Shown in pieces: positions 63,330-64,000 of a DNA stretch of 64,000 bases. The stretch is from NCBI GenBank assembly GCA_020631475.1, contig JAHDHE010000001.1, positions 32,453 through 96,452 of the forward strand, read 5' to 3'. A model generated the notes under the pieces. It was not told where the DNA came from. It did no database searches and saw nothing but the letters and a program-made list of their open reading frames with translations. Position 1 is the first letter of the stretch. Each line of letters begins with the position of its first letter. This stretch comes from Tenacibaculum sp. (lineage in GTDB: Bacteria > Bacteroidota > Bacteroidia > Flavobacteriales > Flavobacteriaceae). A program made the translations under genes and the position numbers.

Positions 63330-63740
63330 ATGTATCCAGAAGAATTAGTAAAACCAATGCGCGATCAATTAATCGACGCTGGTTTTGACGCTTTATATAC
63401 TGCTGAAGATGTTGATAATGCTTTAGCTAAAGAAGGAACAACGTTAGTAATGGTAAACTCGGTTTGTGGTTGTGCTGCTGGTACAGCAAGACCAGGAGCT
63501 ATTGCTTCTTTAGGAGCAGATAAAACTCCTACACATTTAACTACTGTTTTTGCAGGTGTTGAAAAAGAATCTACAGCAAAGGCAAGAGAACACATGATTC
63601 CTTTTCCTCCATCTTCACCAGCTATTGCTTTATTTAAAGATGGTAATTTAGTACACATGTTAGAACGTCACCATATTGAAGGTCGTTCTGCTCAAGCAAT
63701 TGCTCAGAATTTAGCAGCTGCTTACGATGAGTTTTGTTAA
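63330..63740 (+). CDS. BrxA/BrxB-family bacilliredoxin
   Basis: This 136-residue protein begins MYPEELVKPMRDQL and contains the CGC redox motif in VNSVCGCAAGTARPGA, both typical of the YphP/YqiW (BrxA/BrxB) family. It removes low-molecular-weight thiols from proteins or acts as a weak disulfide isomerase in the cytoplasm. It is monocistronic, with its own promoter and terminator. Confidence 0.95.
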   Translation: MYPEELVKPMRDQLIDAGFDALYTAEDVDNALAKEGTTLVMVNSVCGCAAGTARPGAIASLGADKTPTHLTTVFAGVEKESTAKAREHMIPFPPSSPAIALFKDGNLVHMLERHHIEGRSAQAIAQNLAAAYDEFC

Positions 63741-63788
63741 TCTATTTTTTTTAGAAACAAGACTTCTAGACAAAAGAACAAAGACAAA

Positions 63789-63817
63789 AAAATCCAGCAA
63801 ATAGCTGGATTTTTTTT
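63789..63817 (+). terminator. Terminator after the bacilliredoxin gene
   Basis: AAATCCAGC and GCTGGATTT pair around a 6-nt loop and run into T8. Confidence 0.85.
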
Positions 63818-63834
63818 ATTTTGAAATTAACTAT

Positions 63835-64000
63835 TTAACTAACTTTTCCTGTTGCTAATAAATATACGATTATAGCTCCGCCTACAAAAACACCAAATAG
63901 AAATAATGTAACTATTGTTTTTTCTTTTTTTTCGTAAAATAACTCTAATACGATTTTCGATATAATATTTCGTATATTTATGTATGGGTAAACATCTATC
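63835..64000 (-). CDS. Partial small membrane protein, 5' end outside window
   Basis: On the minus strand a frame is open from the window edge to a TAA at 63837-63835, with 54 visible codons. It includes IVLELFYEKKEKT followed by one hydrophobic span (VTLFLFGVFVGGAIIVYLLAT) and the tail GKVS. A charged segment before a clean membrane span, a stop just beyond, and convergence on the terminator at 63789 support a real gene. Family unknown. Confidence 0.5.
   Translation of the reverse strand, partial: IDVYPYINIRNIISKIVLELFYEKKEKTIVTLFLFGVFVGGAIIVYLLATGKVS

Overview
The window looks like the chromosome of a marine Flavobacteriaceae bacterium, perhaps near Tenacibaculum or Polaribacter (genus is inference). 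The DNA is very AT-rich. It carries two SusC/SusD pairs, many lipoproteins, flavobacterial TAnnTTTG promoter boxes and Bacteroidetes-type housekeeping genes.

Positions 1-1749 are the end of a first mobile element. It holds three unrecognised genes, a run of CTGCAA repeats, and the 3' half (anticodon loop onward) of a tRNA with CAU anticodon. Positions 1751-23250 are a second element of 21,500 bp, bounded by a 13-bp direct repeat taken from the tRNA 3' end. It has its own terminator at the left end, paired 9-bp repeats near both ends (probable integrase arm sites), an excisionase-like gene, a divergent polymerase-like gene, a small-membrane-protein/lipoprotein operon, an XRE regulator, and a tyrosine integrase at the right end. 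No relaxase or conjugation gene is visible. The terminator that probably belonged to the tRNA gene is still present just beyond the right end (23261-23293).

The cargo, 7110-21586, is nine defence genes on one strand with no gap over 55 bp. It consists of a full Wadjet set (jetABCD, SMC-like plasmid defence), a Septu-like ATPase + HNH pair, and a Gabija-like OLD nuclease + UvrD helicase pair followed by a third gene resembling a PD-(D/E)XK nuclease. A perfect 24-bp palindrome lies just ahead of the first gene, and an XRE regulator sits immediately upstream. The whole may work as one co-regulated defence operon.

Positions 23380-39173 (minus strand) are a host locus that seems to take up and degrade peptides or acylated amino acids, possibly with D-residues. 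It has a SusC/SusD pair, two M14 carboxypeptidases, an M20 peptidase, an N-acyl-D-amino-acid deacylase, an exported glutamate-racemase-like lipoprotein, a DapB-like dehydrogenase, an FN3 lipoprotein and a DASS transporter. A divergent MocR regulator (39251-40702) is likely to control it: paired ACCAAT sites exactly 23 bp apart occur in both candidate promoter regions.

Positions 40741-46305 are core metabolism: riboflavin synthase, pdxA, DUF177, rpmF, fabH, accB, accC. Positions 46398-49154 carry two Stealth-type phosphotransferases and a GT2 glycosyltransferase. Positions 49380-56120 hold a split YeeE/YedE transporter, a DUF4230 protein, lspA, an adhesin-like protein, a DksA/TraR protein and ileS. 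A second SusC/SusD/lipoprotein operon (56337-61470), a decayed IS3 element (61540-62436), a TerB-DnaJ protein, a bacilliredoxin and a partial membrane-protein gene end the window.
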